From Clostridium sp. UBA4108 (GTDB lineage: Bacteria; Bacillota; Clostridia; Clostridiales; Clostridiaceae), in NCBI GenBank assembly GCA_002381695.1, contig DFXM01000020.1, positions 783,078 through 847,077 of the forward strand: a stretch of DNA of 64,000 nucleotides, given 5' to 3'. Of the stretch, positions 26,561-34,716 are shown piece by piece. The translations under genes were made by a program, and so were the position numbers. The stretch's first letter is position 1; the number at the start of each line of letters is the position of its first letter. The notes beneath the pieces were generated by a model. The model was not told where the DNA came from and did not search any database. It saw only the letters and a list, made by a program, of their open reading frames with translations.

Positions 26561-27367
26561 GTGAACAAGATTATAGGATTTATAGGTTCAGGTAATATGG
26601 GAAAGGCCATCATGGGAGGAATTATAAAGTCAGGAATTACTGGAGCATCAAATATATACATATATGATTTAGATACAGTAAAATTACAACAAGTTAAGGA
26701 TGAATTGGGAGTTAACATAGTAAGTGATTCTAATGAGTTAGCTAGAACTTGTGATATATTATTTGTTGCAGTAAAGCCTAATGTATTTTTATCTGTATTA
26801 AAAGGAATAAAACCAGCATTAAAAAAAGATATAATAATTGTTTCTATAGCAGCTGGAATAACTATAGAAGACATGGAAAGTGTGTTATCGCAAGAGATTA
26901 AGATAGTTAGAACTATGCCTAATACACCTGCTCTGGTTAACGAGGGAATGAGTTGTATATGTGGAAACAATAAGGTTGGGAAAGAAGAACTAAACATGAT
27001 AAAGGATATATTTGATAGCTTTGGGAAAACAGAAATATTACCAGAGTATCTAATTCATAGTGTGATAGGAGTAAGTGGATCTTCTCCTGCTTATATATTT
27101 ATGCTTATTGAAGCTATGGCGGATGGTGCAGTAATTGGTGGAATGCCAAGAGATAAAGCATATAAGTTTGCAGCTCAAGCAGTATTAGGTTCTGCTAAAA
27201 TGGTACTAGAAACAGGAAAGCATCCAGGAGAGTTAAAGGATATGGTATGTTCTCCGGGAGGAACAACTATAGAAGCTGTTAGAAGGTTAGAAGAAAGTGG
27301 ATTTAGATCAGCTATTATAGAAGCTATGGTAGATTGCATAAATAAGTCTAAGGAAATGACTAAATAA
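26561..27367 (+). CDS. proC: Pyrroline-5-carboxylate reductase
   Basis: The 268-residue enzyme reduces pyrroline-5-carboxylate to proline with NAD(P)H. It has an N-terminal Rossmann motif 'GFIGSGNMGKAIMGG' and the C-terminal family signature 'MVCSPGGTTIEAVRRLEESG', preceded by 'GVSGSSPAYIFMLIEAMADG'. I chose GTG 26561, which has GGAGGGG about 7 nt upstream; GTG 26555 is too close to that site. It follows the XRE-cupin regulator and ends in a strong terminator. No proA or proB is nearby, so its substrate may come from ornithine catabolism. Confidence 0.95.
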   Translation: MNKIIGFIGSGNMGKAIMGGIIKSGITGASNIYIYDLDTVKLQQVKDELGVNIVSDSNELARTCDILFVAVKPNVFLSVLKGIKPALKKDIIIVSIAAGITIEDMESVLSQEIKIVRTMPNTPALVNEGMSCICGNNKVGKEELNMIKDIFDSFGKTEILPEYLIHSVIGVSGSSPAYIFMLIEAMADGAVIGGMPRDKAYKFAAQAVLGSAKMVLETGKHPGELKDMVCSPGGTTIEAVRRLEESGFRSAIIEAMVDCINKSKEMTK

Positions 27368-27395
27368 ATTGCATATGAATTTATTTAAATGAGCT

Positions 27396-27440
27396 AAAAA
27401 CGAGCTGATTACTGATTATGTCAGTAATTAGCTCGTTTTT
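27396..27440. terminator. Bidirectional terminator between proC and cysE
   Basis: AAAAACGAGCTGATTACTGA and TCAGTAATTAGCTCGTTTTT form a long stem with one mismatch and a 5-nt loop, with T runs on both strands. Confidence 0.92.
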
Positions 27441-27472
27441 GTCAATTTTATCTAAAGTGATCTCAACTTAAA

Positions 27473-28021
27473 TTAAATTACATAACTTCCATAAAGATCA
27501 ATAACATTACTCGGTTTATCTTTACTAGAATTTATTATTTTAGCTGGTATTCCAACAGCAGTAGAGTTAGCAGGAATTGATTTTAACACTACAGAGTTAG
27601 CGCCTATTTTGCTATTGTCACCAATATCGATTGCACCTAAAACTTTAGCTCCAGCACCTATAACTACATTGTTACCTATGGTAGGGTGACGTTTACTTTT
27701 AGAATATCCAACGCCACCAAGGGTAACTCCATGAAAGATGGTTACATTATTACCAATTATAGTTGTTTCACCAATAACCACACCCATTCCATGATCTATA
27801 AAGAAATTATGACCTATGGTGGCTCCAGGATGAATTTCTATGCCAGTTAAAAGTCTACTAACTTGAGAAATTAATCTAGCTAAAAAATACATTTTTAATT
27901 TATATAAGGGATTAGCTATACGATGAAACATCATTGAATAGAGGCAAGGGTATAAGAAAACCTCAAGAGATGACTTTATTGCAGGGTCATTCTTCTTAAT
28001 ATTTCTTATATACTTGATCAT
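27473..28021 (-). CDS. cysE: Serine O-acetyltransferase (EpsC-type)
   Basis: The 182-residue enzyme transfers acetyl from acetyl-CoA to serine, making O-acetylserine for cysteine synthesis. It has an N-terminal helical part with 'HRIANPLYKLKMYFLARLIS' and a left-handed beta-helix of hexapeptide repeats from 'GIEIHPGATIG' to 'AIDIGDNSKIGANSVVLKSIP'. The catalytic His-Asp region is in 'NFFIDHGMGVVIGETTIIG'. The short N-terminus is typical of the EpsC type. It starts 2 nt after the cysK stop and shares the cysK Cys T-box leader. Confidence 0.95.
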   Translation of the reverse strand: MIKYIRNIKKNDPAIKSSLEVFLYPCLYSMMFHRIANPLYKLKMYFLARLISQVSRLLTGIEIHPGATIGHNFFIDHGMGVVIGETTIIGNNVTIFHGVTLGGVGYSKSKRHPTIGNNVVIGAGAKVLGAIDIGDNSKIGANSVVLKSIPANSTAVGIPAKIINSSKDKPSNVIDLYGSYVI

Positions 28022-28023
28022 AG

Positions 28024-28947
28024 TTACTCATCTCCTTTTAAAAAGAAATCTAGAGACAAGTATTTTTCTCCTCCATCTGGTGCTATAATTAGAACTTTTT
28101 TATTAGGACCAAGTTTTTTAGCAAGAGAGATTCCCGCATGGACGCTTGCACCAGAAGAAATTCCTAAGAATAACCCTTCCTTTTCACCCAATAATGCCAC
28201 AGTATCAAAAGCTTCTTCATTTTTTACTGTGGTAATAAAGTCAACTACAGTTTCATCATATATGGATGGTTTAAATCCTGCTCCAATTCCTTGAATTTTA
28301 TGACTTCCACTAGTTCCAGTAGATAAAAATGGAGAATCAGTAGGTTCAACAGCATTTATGATTATATCCTTATTAAGTTCTTTAAGTTTTTTTCCAATGC
28401 CAGTTATTGAACCACCAGTTCCAACGCCACTAACTACTGCATCTATATCAGGGATATCTTTAATGATTTCTAAAGCTGTAGTGTTATAATGAGCGCTTAC
28501 ATTAGCCATATTATCAAATTGATTAGGCATAAAGTAGCTAGGGTTTAAGCTAAGAAGTTCTTCAGCTTTTTTTATAGCGCCTTTCATTCCTTCTTTTCCT
28601 GGAGTTAAAATAAGTTCTCCTCCATAGAATTTCACTAAATTTCTTCTTTCCACAGACATGGTATCTGGCATAACGATAATAACTTTATAACCCTTAAGTT
28701 TACCAATAAGGCATAGGGCTATACCGGTATTTCCGCTAGTTGGCTCAACTATCACACTATTTTTATTTAGAAGTCCTTGACTTTCAGCCTCTTCAATCAT
28801 GCTTAAGGCTGCTCTGTCCTTTACACTTCCACCAGGATTATATTTTTCTAGCTTTATATAAAGTTCAGCCATATCGTCTTCTCTAAGATTAGCTAATTTT
28901 AATATTGGTGTGTTTCCTACCATGTCTAGTACGTTTTCATATATCAT
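28024..28947 (-). CDS. cysK: Cysteine synthase (O-acetylserine sulfhydrylase)
   Basis: The 307-residue PLP enzyme makes cysteine from O-acetylserine and sulfide. PLP lysine K43 lies in 'YNPGGSVKDRAA', the substrate loop in 'VEPTSGNTGIALC', and the phosphate-binding glycines in 'VVSGVGTGGSITGIG'. It is first in a cysK-cysE operon and read from the minus strand under a T-box that should respond to uncharged tRNA-Cys. AGGAGGAAT precedes its ATG. Substrate is serine acetate by family; CysM-type thiosulfate use is less likely. Confidence 0.96.
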   Translation of the reverse strand: MIYENVLDMVGNTPILKLANLREDDMAELYIKLEKYNPGGSVKDRAALSMIEEAESQGLLNKNSVIVEPTSGNTGIALCLIGKLKGYKVIIVMPDTMSVERRNLVKFYGGELILTPGKEGMKGAIKKAEELLSLNPSYFMPNQFDNMANVSAHYNTTALEIIKDIPDIDAVVSGVGTGGSITGIGKKLKELNKDIIINAVEPTDSPFLSTGTSGSHKIQGIGAGFKPSIYDETVVDFITTVKNEEAFDTVALLGEKEGLFLGISSGASVHAGISLAKKLGPNKKVLIIAPDGGEKYLSLDFFLKGDE

Positions 28948-28982
28948 AATTATTCCTCCTTAAATTAAGTTTTATTTAAAAT

Positions 28983-29252
28983 AAAAAAGCCTCATCTCTT
29001 ACTTAAAAGAGACGAAGCTATGTAAATACTCCGCGGTTCCACTCTAAATTAAACATCTATATAGATATTCCACTTTTTTTCAGGTACAAACATACCCTAT
29101 AGCTATAACAGGCTAACTGGAGAACCATACTATAATTTCAGGTCTCTGCTCAGAAGTGCACTTCTCCATAAGTAATCAGTGGAAATATCTCACCATTATT
29201 TCCTCTCTGTAACCTATACCTAGGATACTTCTCTTCTTCAATGCATTTTAAT
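28983..29252 (-). ncRNA. T-box leader (probably tRNA-Cys) of cysK-cysE
   Basis: Reading the minus strand, the T-box core AGAGTGGAACCGCGG lies near 29045-29031, followed by a terminator stem AGCTTCGTCTCTT / AAGAGATGAGGCT with a T run ending near 28983. Upstream is a stem-I-like region (29252 to about 29130). A TGC (Cys) triplet at 29160-29158, within GAAGTGCACTTC, is the candidate specifier and fits the downstream cysteine genes. The exact specifier position is my inference. Confidence 0.88.
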
Positions 29253-29270
29253 AATTTAATTTTATAATTC

Positions 29271-29299
29271 ATTATACGAGGTTTATTTAATTTTGACAA
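29271..29299 (-). promoter_or_regulatory. Sigma-A promoter of the cysK T-box transcript
   Basis: On the minus strand TTGTCA (29299-29294), a 17-bp spacer and a perfect TATAAT (29276-29271). Transcription would start a few bases before the T-box stem I. Confidence 0.75.
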
Positions 29300-29320
29300 T
29301 AGAAAAATTATATTTATTAT
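29293..29320 (+). promoter_or_regulatory. Possible divergent promoter sharing its -35 with the cysK promoter
   Basis: TTGACA (29293-29298) on the plus strand overlaps the minus-strand -35 by five bases. TATTAT follows after 16 bp (29315-29320). It would drive the large helical protein gene. Confidence 0.45.
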
Positions 29321-29453
29321 AAATTTTAATAGATAATAGATTTAATATAAAATTTATTTTACATTGTATCAGTATATGTTAATATAAATTTAGATGAAAA
29401 AACAATGCAAATATGACCATAAATTATTTTATGGCAATTTAGGAGTGAGAATT

Positions 29454-32348
29454 GTGATTTTAGATAATCAAATTAACTTTTTAAATCAATGTAAAAGCAA
29501 CATAAAAAAGTACAATATATATCTTAATTTAACTGAACCTAAGATAAGTTGTGAACCTTCTTTAGCTTTAAAGATTTATTATAAATGGAGCTTAAAATAT
29601 ACTTTTAAAGCAAAAGTAGATGATAAAGAAGTAATAGAATATTTTAATAGAGTGATAGAAAAGCAAGACTATAAGATTATAAATAATATGGAATATGAAG
29701 ATTTTAAAAGTCTAATTGTAGCTTACTATTCCTTAGGAGAAATTTACTTAAGTGAAAGTAAAATAGAACTTTCCAAGGAGTATTTTTCAAAAGTAATAGA
29801 TGCATTACAAGAAAGTTTAAAGAATGGTAATAGATATGAGCATGAAATACTTAAAAATAAAATAGATATAAGTTTTTTTGAATTGTTGATGTGGGCAAGA
29901 AAAAATATAGCGGACATAATACAAGGAGAAGAGGGTTTGGAAATTTATGAAAGTATAATAGGAGAAGGCGAATTTATTTACATACAAAAAAACTATAATA
30001 TATATGTTTTATCAAAAGCTTTAGATAATCCTATTAAGGCAAATGAAGCAGCAAGAAATATATTAAAGATATTACCTGTTTACGAAAATGTGAATGTGGA
30101 TGTGGTAGAGTATTTAACCAGTTGTAAAGAATATAGTAATGGGTTAGAAATAGCTATTAATGAATATAAGAGAACAAAAGATTCTCATTGGATTAATGCT
30201 ATTAAATATATGCTAGTATATGATGAAAAGTTTGATATCAACTGTGTAAAAAAATCTATTCAATTTTTTGAAACAGTAATTAATGATTTAAAATTAGTTC
30301 AATGGAGTACTTTAGTATTTACACTATATAATTCTGTAAAACAATGGGATGAAGCATTACTTGAGGTTTTAAATTATTTAAGAGAGTGCTTTAAAAAGGT
30401 AGATTATGAAAGCTATGATTTTATAAGCTTTCCACAATGCATAAGTGTGCTAAATTCAATATATGAAGATATAAGATATGTAAAATATGAAAATAAACAT
30501 GTTAGGGAATATGAATTTGATTTTGTATTTTACTTTATGAATGTAGCTATTCAAAATTCTAGATATGATAAAGCATATGAGGCGGCTACAAAAATAGCGT
30601 CCATTATTGAAGTTAGCAATAAAAATAAAAATTTAAGTGAATATGTTCTGAATGTTAAAGAAAATGCGTCAAAAAATATGCAAGCTGATTCTTATAACTT
30701 GAATAGTTATCCATGGTTATATCTATATGATAAAATAGACTATATTGGCAAACTATGTAGTATGAATGATATTATAAATATTAATAATAAAATAAAGAGC
30801 TATAACAATAATCTTATTGTAGGAATTAATGTTTTACAGAATAAGTTAATGGAACAAGAAATAAACGGAATAATTGGAGAAGAAATATTCTGTGAAGATA
30901 AAGATGTAGTTATAATAAGTGGACAAGAATTTGCAATTAAAGATAGTGTAGATAGAAAAAAAATTAAAGAGATATTAGTAGAAGGTACTTTGGTAAATGA
31001 ATTAGATGTATCACTAGTAACATATAATAAGGCTAAATATGCAAGTTTAGTAGACAGAAATATAATTGTTCTAAATGGGAACAATGAAGTTAAAGAAATA
31101 GACATAACATATATAAAGCATATATTAAGTATAAATAAAGATAATGCTAAAATATTTATGTTAGTTGATAAGGATAGTAAAGATCATAATATAAGTACAT
31201 TAAACTACAATACAACTTTAATATTAGAATCCTTAGAAGAAGATATAGATATTGAGGTTATTGATAGAAGTAAATTTAAGAATATTAAAGAAGTTATTAA
31301 AGAGATTTTAGAAAAAGCTACTTCATCATTAGTGGAGTATAGATTTAGAGATTTTTATAAACATATATCAAATGGGTTAGAAAAAATTGAAGATAAGATA
31401 CAGTTAGAAGATGCAGCTAATAAGAAAGAAATTAATATAATTAAAGGTGCCTATGTAGAATATAAAAATATGGAGGAAGATAGTGAGGGAATTTATAAAT
31501 TATTAACCAACAAAATTAAAGAGGACAGTGAGTTCCTAAAAGATTATATAAATAATAAACTAAATATGATTATTCCTGATATTCTCGAGAAAAATTTACA
31601 TTTAATTGATGAATTGAATAATATGGCATCTATAAAAGAAGATAGTGAGAAGGCTATTAATGAGATTGTAGTTAAATGGTGTGATAAAAACATATATGAT
31701 TTAATACTTGAGCAATTCAATGTATATCTATCTAAATATGGAACATTGTACGAAGAGCAATTAGAAGTCTTAGAAGAGGTTGAAAAAAATAGAAATAGTG
31801 TAGTTCAAGTATATGATGGATTTAGTAGTGAAATGAATTCTATAGTATCTAAATCATTAGAAGAATTTTCACAAGAGCTTTTAGAAAACTATGATAAGTT
31901 TTTAGATGACATTGATTATGAAGTTGATATTATGCCTAATGAAAAATTCTTTAATTCAGTAAGTACAAATGTAAAAAGTATGTTTATGAAGCCAGATGAG
32001 AAGTTAGAGAATCAAAAGGTTAAAATGAAAACACAAATTATAGATAACAAGGTGGCAATTGCATCAGCACTATGTCATAAGATTAATGGAAGTATAGATC
32101 AGTTACAGGGAAAAATACAAAGTGAAGTAGAAATTATATTTAAAGAAGTTTTAAGAAGTATTGAAATTCATAAATGTGCTATAGAAAAGATACAAGAGAT
32201 ATTGCGTGTAGAATATGAAGAATTAAATACTAACAACAAAGAGATATATAATTTGATAGATTTTGTAAATATTGAATTATTAAAATATGAAACTCAGATT
32301 AACAGAGGATTAGTGTATTATAAAGATAAGTGTTATAATATAAAATAA
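29454..32348 (+). CDS. Large helical protein of unknown function (964 aa)
   Basis: I do not recognise this protein by name. The first 400 residues are a helical, TPR-like region with repeats such as 'YYSLGEIYLSESKIELSKEYFSKVI'. Residues around 460-600 look like an alpha/beta segment with hydrophobic strands ('NIIVLNGNNEVKEIDITYI', 'AKIFMLVDKDSKDHN') that recall the second half of a dynamin-like GTPase, but no GxxxxGK[ST] P-loop is visible. The last 350 residues are long charged helices, probably coiled coil. No signal peptide or membrane helix is seen. I prefer GTG 29454 (AGGAG 8 nt upstream) over ATG 29394, which has no ribosome site. It stands alone. Confidence 0.75.
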   Translation: MILDNQINFLNQCKSNIKKYNIYLNLTEPKISCEPSLALKIYYKWSLKYTFKAKVDDKEVIEYFNRVIEKQDYKIINNMEYEDFKSLIVAYYSLGEIYLSESKIELSKEYFSKVIDALQESLKNGNRYEHEILKNKIDISFFELLMWARKNIADIIQGEEGLEIYESIIGEGEFIYIQKNYNIYVLSKALDNPIKANEAARNILKILPVYENVNVDVVEYLTSCKEYSNGLEIAINEYKRTKDSHWINAIKYMLVYDEKFDINCVKKSIQFFETVINDLKLVQWSTLVFTLYNSVKQWDEALLEVLNYLRECFKKVDYESYDFISFPQCISVLNSIYEDIRYVKYENKHVREYEFDFVFYFMNVAIQNSRYDKAYEAATKIASIIEVSNKNKNLSEYVLNVKENASKNMQADSYNLNSYPWLYLYDKIDYIGKLCSMNDIININNKIKSYNNNLIVGINVLQNKLMEQEINGIIGEEIFCEDKDVVIISGQEFAIKDSVDRKKIKEILVEGTLVNELDVSLVTYNKAKYASLVDRNIIVLNGNNEVKEIDITYIKHILSINKDNAKIFMLVDKDSKDHNISTLNYNTTLILESLEEDIDIEVIDRSKFKNIKEVIKEILEKATSSLVEYRFRDFYKHISNGLEKIEDKIQLEDAANKKEINIIKGAYVEYKNMEEDSEGIYKLLTNKIKEDSEFLKDYINNKLNMIIPDILEKNLHLIDELNNMASIKEDSEKAINEIVVKWCDKNIYDLILEQFNVYLSKYGTLYEEQLEVLEEVEKNRNSVVQVYDGFSSEMNSIVSKSLEEFSQELLENYDKFLDDIDYEVDIMPNEKFFNSVSTNVKSMFMKPDEKLENQKVKMKTQIIDNKVAIASALCHKINGSIDQLQGKIQSEVEIIFKEVLRSIEIHKCAIEKIQEILRVEYEELNTNNKEIYNLIDFVNIELLKYETQINRGLVYYKDKCYNIK

Positions 32349-32357
32349 GAAAATATA

Positions 32358-32394
32358 AAAAATTAAGCTAGAAAAAATTCTAGCTTAATTTTTT
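32358..32394. terminator. Bidirectional terminator between convergent genes
   Basis: AAATTAAGCTAGAA and TTCTAGCTTAATTT form a perfect stem, flanked by A and T runs. Confidence 0.9.
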
Positions 32395-33425
32395 ATAGTA
32401 AATTCATTATTGGTTAATGTAAATATAGATTTTATACCACTGGAAACATATAAATCTTTATTTTTAGTTATAAATATTGCATCAACACCGTCCATAGAAT
32501 TGATTAACTCTAATCCTTTATCAACGCCTAGGGCGAAAAGTGTTGTTGAAAGAGAATCACCGTCCACTGATTTATCAGTTATTATAGAAACGCCTAAAAC
32601 CTCATTTTCATAAGGAAATCCAGTTTCAGGATTAAGGATATGATGATAGTGTTTACCGTTGGCCTCAAAATATCTCTCATATATACCTGAGGTTACTACA
32701 GATTTATTGCTGACTTTTAAAAAACCGATACTATCATTTCTAGCTGCATCAGGATTTTGCACACCTATTTTCCAGTCTGACCCATCAATCTTTGAACCCA
32801 TAGCAAAGATGTTTCCCCCAAGATCTATAACTGCACTAGATATTTTGTTTTCAGTTAAGAGTTCAGCTATTTCATCAGCTGCATATCCTTTTGCTATAGA
32901 ACCCAAGTCAATGATCATACCTTCTTTTTTCAAAAATATAGTTTTATTAGTTTTATCTAATTCTAATAAAGAATAATCTATAAGAGATTTTTTCTCATCA
33001 ATTTCACTTTGTGAAGGCACTCTTGCACTGTCAGTACCAATTCCCCAGAGTTTAACTAAGGGACCTACAGTTATATCTAGCGCACCATTAGATAATTTAG
33101 AGTATTCAAGACCTTTAATAACTACATCTAAAGTCTCATCACTAACTTTAATAGGAGTTTTGCCAGCGGCTTGATTAACCTTTTGAAGTTCGGTATCTGT
33201 TTTATTAATACTTAAAATATCTTCAAGTTCTTTTAATCTATCAAAGCATTTATCTAAGATTTTCATATCTTGATTATCATAAATGCTAATAGTACATACA
33301 GTACCTATAACCAATTCAGTTTTACTTAATGGTTTAGAAATGTCAGTTTTCTTTCCACAAGATACTAGGAATGAGGTAAGAAAACATAAAGTTAAAATGA
33401 GTATTATGGATTTAAAATTTTTCAT
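32385..33425 (-). CDS. apbE: FAD:protein FMN transferase (ApbE), lipoprotein
   Basis: The 346-residue protein attaches FMN covalently to Thr or Ser of exported flavoproteins. A lipoprotein signal is visible ('LTSFLVSCGKK', Cys at about residue 23), so it acts outside the membrane. Family motifs include 'DLGSIAKGYAADEIAELL', 'VIDLGGNIFAMG', 'VTSGIYERYF' and 'HHILNPETGFPYE'. GGAGGTAGCT lies before ATG. It is divergent from an EetA/EetB-like gene pair, a neighbourhood known from flavin-based extracytosolic electron-transfer loci. No flavinylated substrate protein was recognised in the window. Confidence 0.95.
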   Translation of the reverse strand: MKNFKSIILILTLCFLTSFLVSCGKKTDISKPLSKTELVIGTVCTISIYDNQDMKILDKCFDRLKELEDILSINKTDTELQKVNQAAGKTPIKVSDETLDVVIKGLEYSKLSNGALDITVGPLVKLWGIGTDSARVPSQSEIDEKKSLIDYSLLELDKTNKTIFLKKEGMIIDLGSIAKGYAADEIAELLTENKISSAVIDLGGNIFAMGSKIDGSDWKIGVQNPDAARNDSIGFLKVSNKSVVTSGIYERYFEANGKHYHHILNPETGFPYENEVLGVSIITDKSVDGDSLSTTLFALGVDKGLELINSMDGVDAIFITKNKDLYVSSGIKSIFTLTNNEFTIKN

Positions 33426-33749
33426 AGCTACCTCCTTAAGCTTTACATAAAAGAATCACAAAATTAATATATCATTCCTTAGTAGATTTTAATAGTATTT
33501 CATGTAAAAATCTATTTATGAAGAATAAGACCTCAGTTATATTGCTGAAATTTTACTTAAACAATTAGATGATTTTGTAAATGATGAAAAATAAACTAGG
33601 CATAGATAATTTTCAAGATAAACTATATAATTAGAAATAGTGAAGTTAATTAAATGCTATGTCTTAAGGTATTTTTAAGATATAAGCATATTATTTTAAA
33701 TTTCAATTTGCAAAAATTATATCATAAAGTTAATATTGGGAGAATTAAT
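33426..33749. other. 324-bp divergent intergenic region, no gene seen
   Basis: AT-rich DNA between apbE (-) and the NusG-II gene (+). I find no hairpin, riboswitch or clear promoter hexamers. An open frame continues upstream of the NusG-II start to 33654 but lacks a ribosome site and family resemblance. Confidence 0.4.
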
Positions 33750-34145
33750 ATGAAAATTGTTAAAAAATGGGACATAATAATTATAATACTATTACTAGTG
33801 CTATCTATAGTGCCTTATTGGATATTTATTAAACACCAAGAAAATTATAGAGGAGAAATTTATGCAATAGTATATATTAATGGTAGTGAAAAACAGAGAA
33901 TAAGACTTGATAATAATAGGGATGATAAAGAATTTAAAATAAAATTAGATAAAGGATATAATACGGTAGCGATAAAGGATAATTCTATTGCTATAACAGA
34001 TGCAGATTGTAGTGATAAAGTTTGCACTGATTTTGGATTTGTTCACAAGGTTGGAGATAAGATAGTTTGTTTACCCCACAAAGTAGTTATTGAAATTCAG
34101 GGGAATAGAATAGAGGAAGGGCAAGAGGATTTTATTTCTCGATAG
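33750..34145 (+). CDS. NusG domain II protein (EetA-like)
   Basis: The 131-residue protein has one N-terminal membrane helix ('WDIIIIILLLVLSIVPYWIF') and an extracytosolic NusG-II-type beta domain ending 'CTDFGFVHKVGDKIVCLPHK'. Two cysteines sit in 'DADCSDKVC' and a third in 'IVCLPHK'. Proteins of this type paired with a Gx transporter-like gene are EetA and EetB of flavin-based electron-transfer loci in Listeria and relatives. GGGAG lies before ATG 33750. The next gene starts 8 nt after the stop, so the two form an operon. Confidence 0.82.
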   Translation: MKIVKKWDIIIIILLLVLSIVPYWIFIKHQENYRGEIYAIVYINGSEKQRIRLDNNRDDKEFKIKLDKGYNTVAIKDNSIAITDADCSDKVCTDFGFVHKVGDKIVCLPHKVVIEIQGNRIEEGQEDFISR

Positions 34146-34153
34146 GTATAATT

Positions 34154-34681
34154 ATGAGAAGTACGAGAAAAATGATATATATTTCATTATTAATAGCAAT
34201 GTCTTTAGTTTTACATATTATTGAAGGGATGCTTCCTGTACCATTTATTACTCCAGGAGCAAAATTAGGATTTGCTAATGTTATTACAATAATAGCACTA
34301 TATACTTTGAATTATAAAGAAGCGTTTTTAGTTTTATCTCTTAGAATTTTGTTATCTGTTATGTTTGGAGGGAGTATTTCTAGACTTTTATATAGTTTAA
34401 CAGGTGGTGTATTAAGTTATATATTTATGGTTATAACAAAAGCAATAGGAAGAGATAAGGTTGGAATTGTGGGAGTTAGTGCAGTTGGAGCTGTATTTCA
34501 TAATATAGGTCAACTTATTGCAGCTTCATTGATTGTACAAACCTTTAGTATCATGTTATATCTACCGCTGATGAGCATAGCAGGCATAGGTACAGGGATA
34601 TTTGTTGCACTAGTTGGGAATTTTGCAATTATGCATTTGAGAAAGATCAGTAGAAGTATAGGTTTTGATTTTATAAAGTAG
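34154..34681 (+). CDS. Gx transporter family / Hpre_diP_synt_I membrane protein (EetB-like)
   Basis: The 175-residue membrane protein has about five helices and the family pattern 'GMLPVPFITPGAKLGFANVI' and 'LRILLSVMFGGSISRLLYSL'. It is often annotated as heptaprenyl-diphosphate synthase component I, which is misleading: it resembles ECF-type S components. Its pairing with a NusG-II protein and a nearby apbE matches EetA-EetB. The exact role in electron transfer is not known; it may anchor a redox carrier or quinone-related step. Confidence 0.85.
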   Translation: MRSTRKMIYISLLIAMSLVLHIIEGMLPVPFITPGAKLGFANVITIIALYTLNYKEAFLVLSLRILLSVMFGGSISRLLYSLTGGVLSYIFMVITKAIGRDKVGIVGVSAVGAVFHNIGQLIAASLIVQTFSIMLYLPLMSIAGIGTGIFVALVGNFAIMHLRKISRSIGFDFIK

Positions 34682-34716
34682 AATTTATAAATTAAGGTAA
34701 GAGAGGTGATTAAGTA

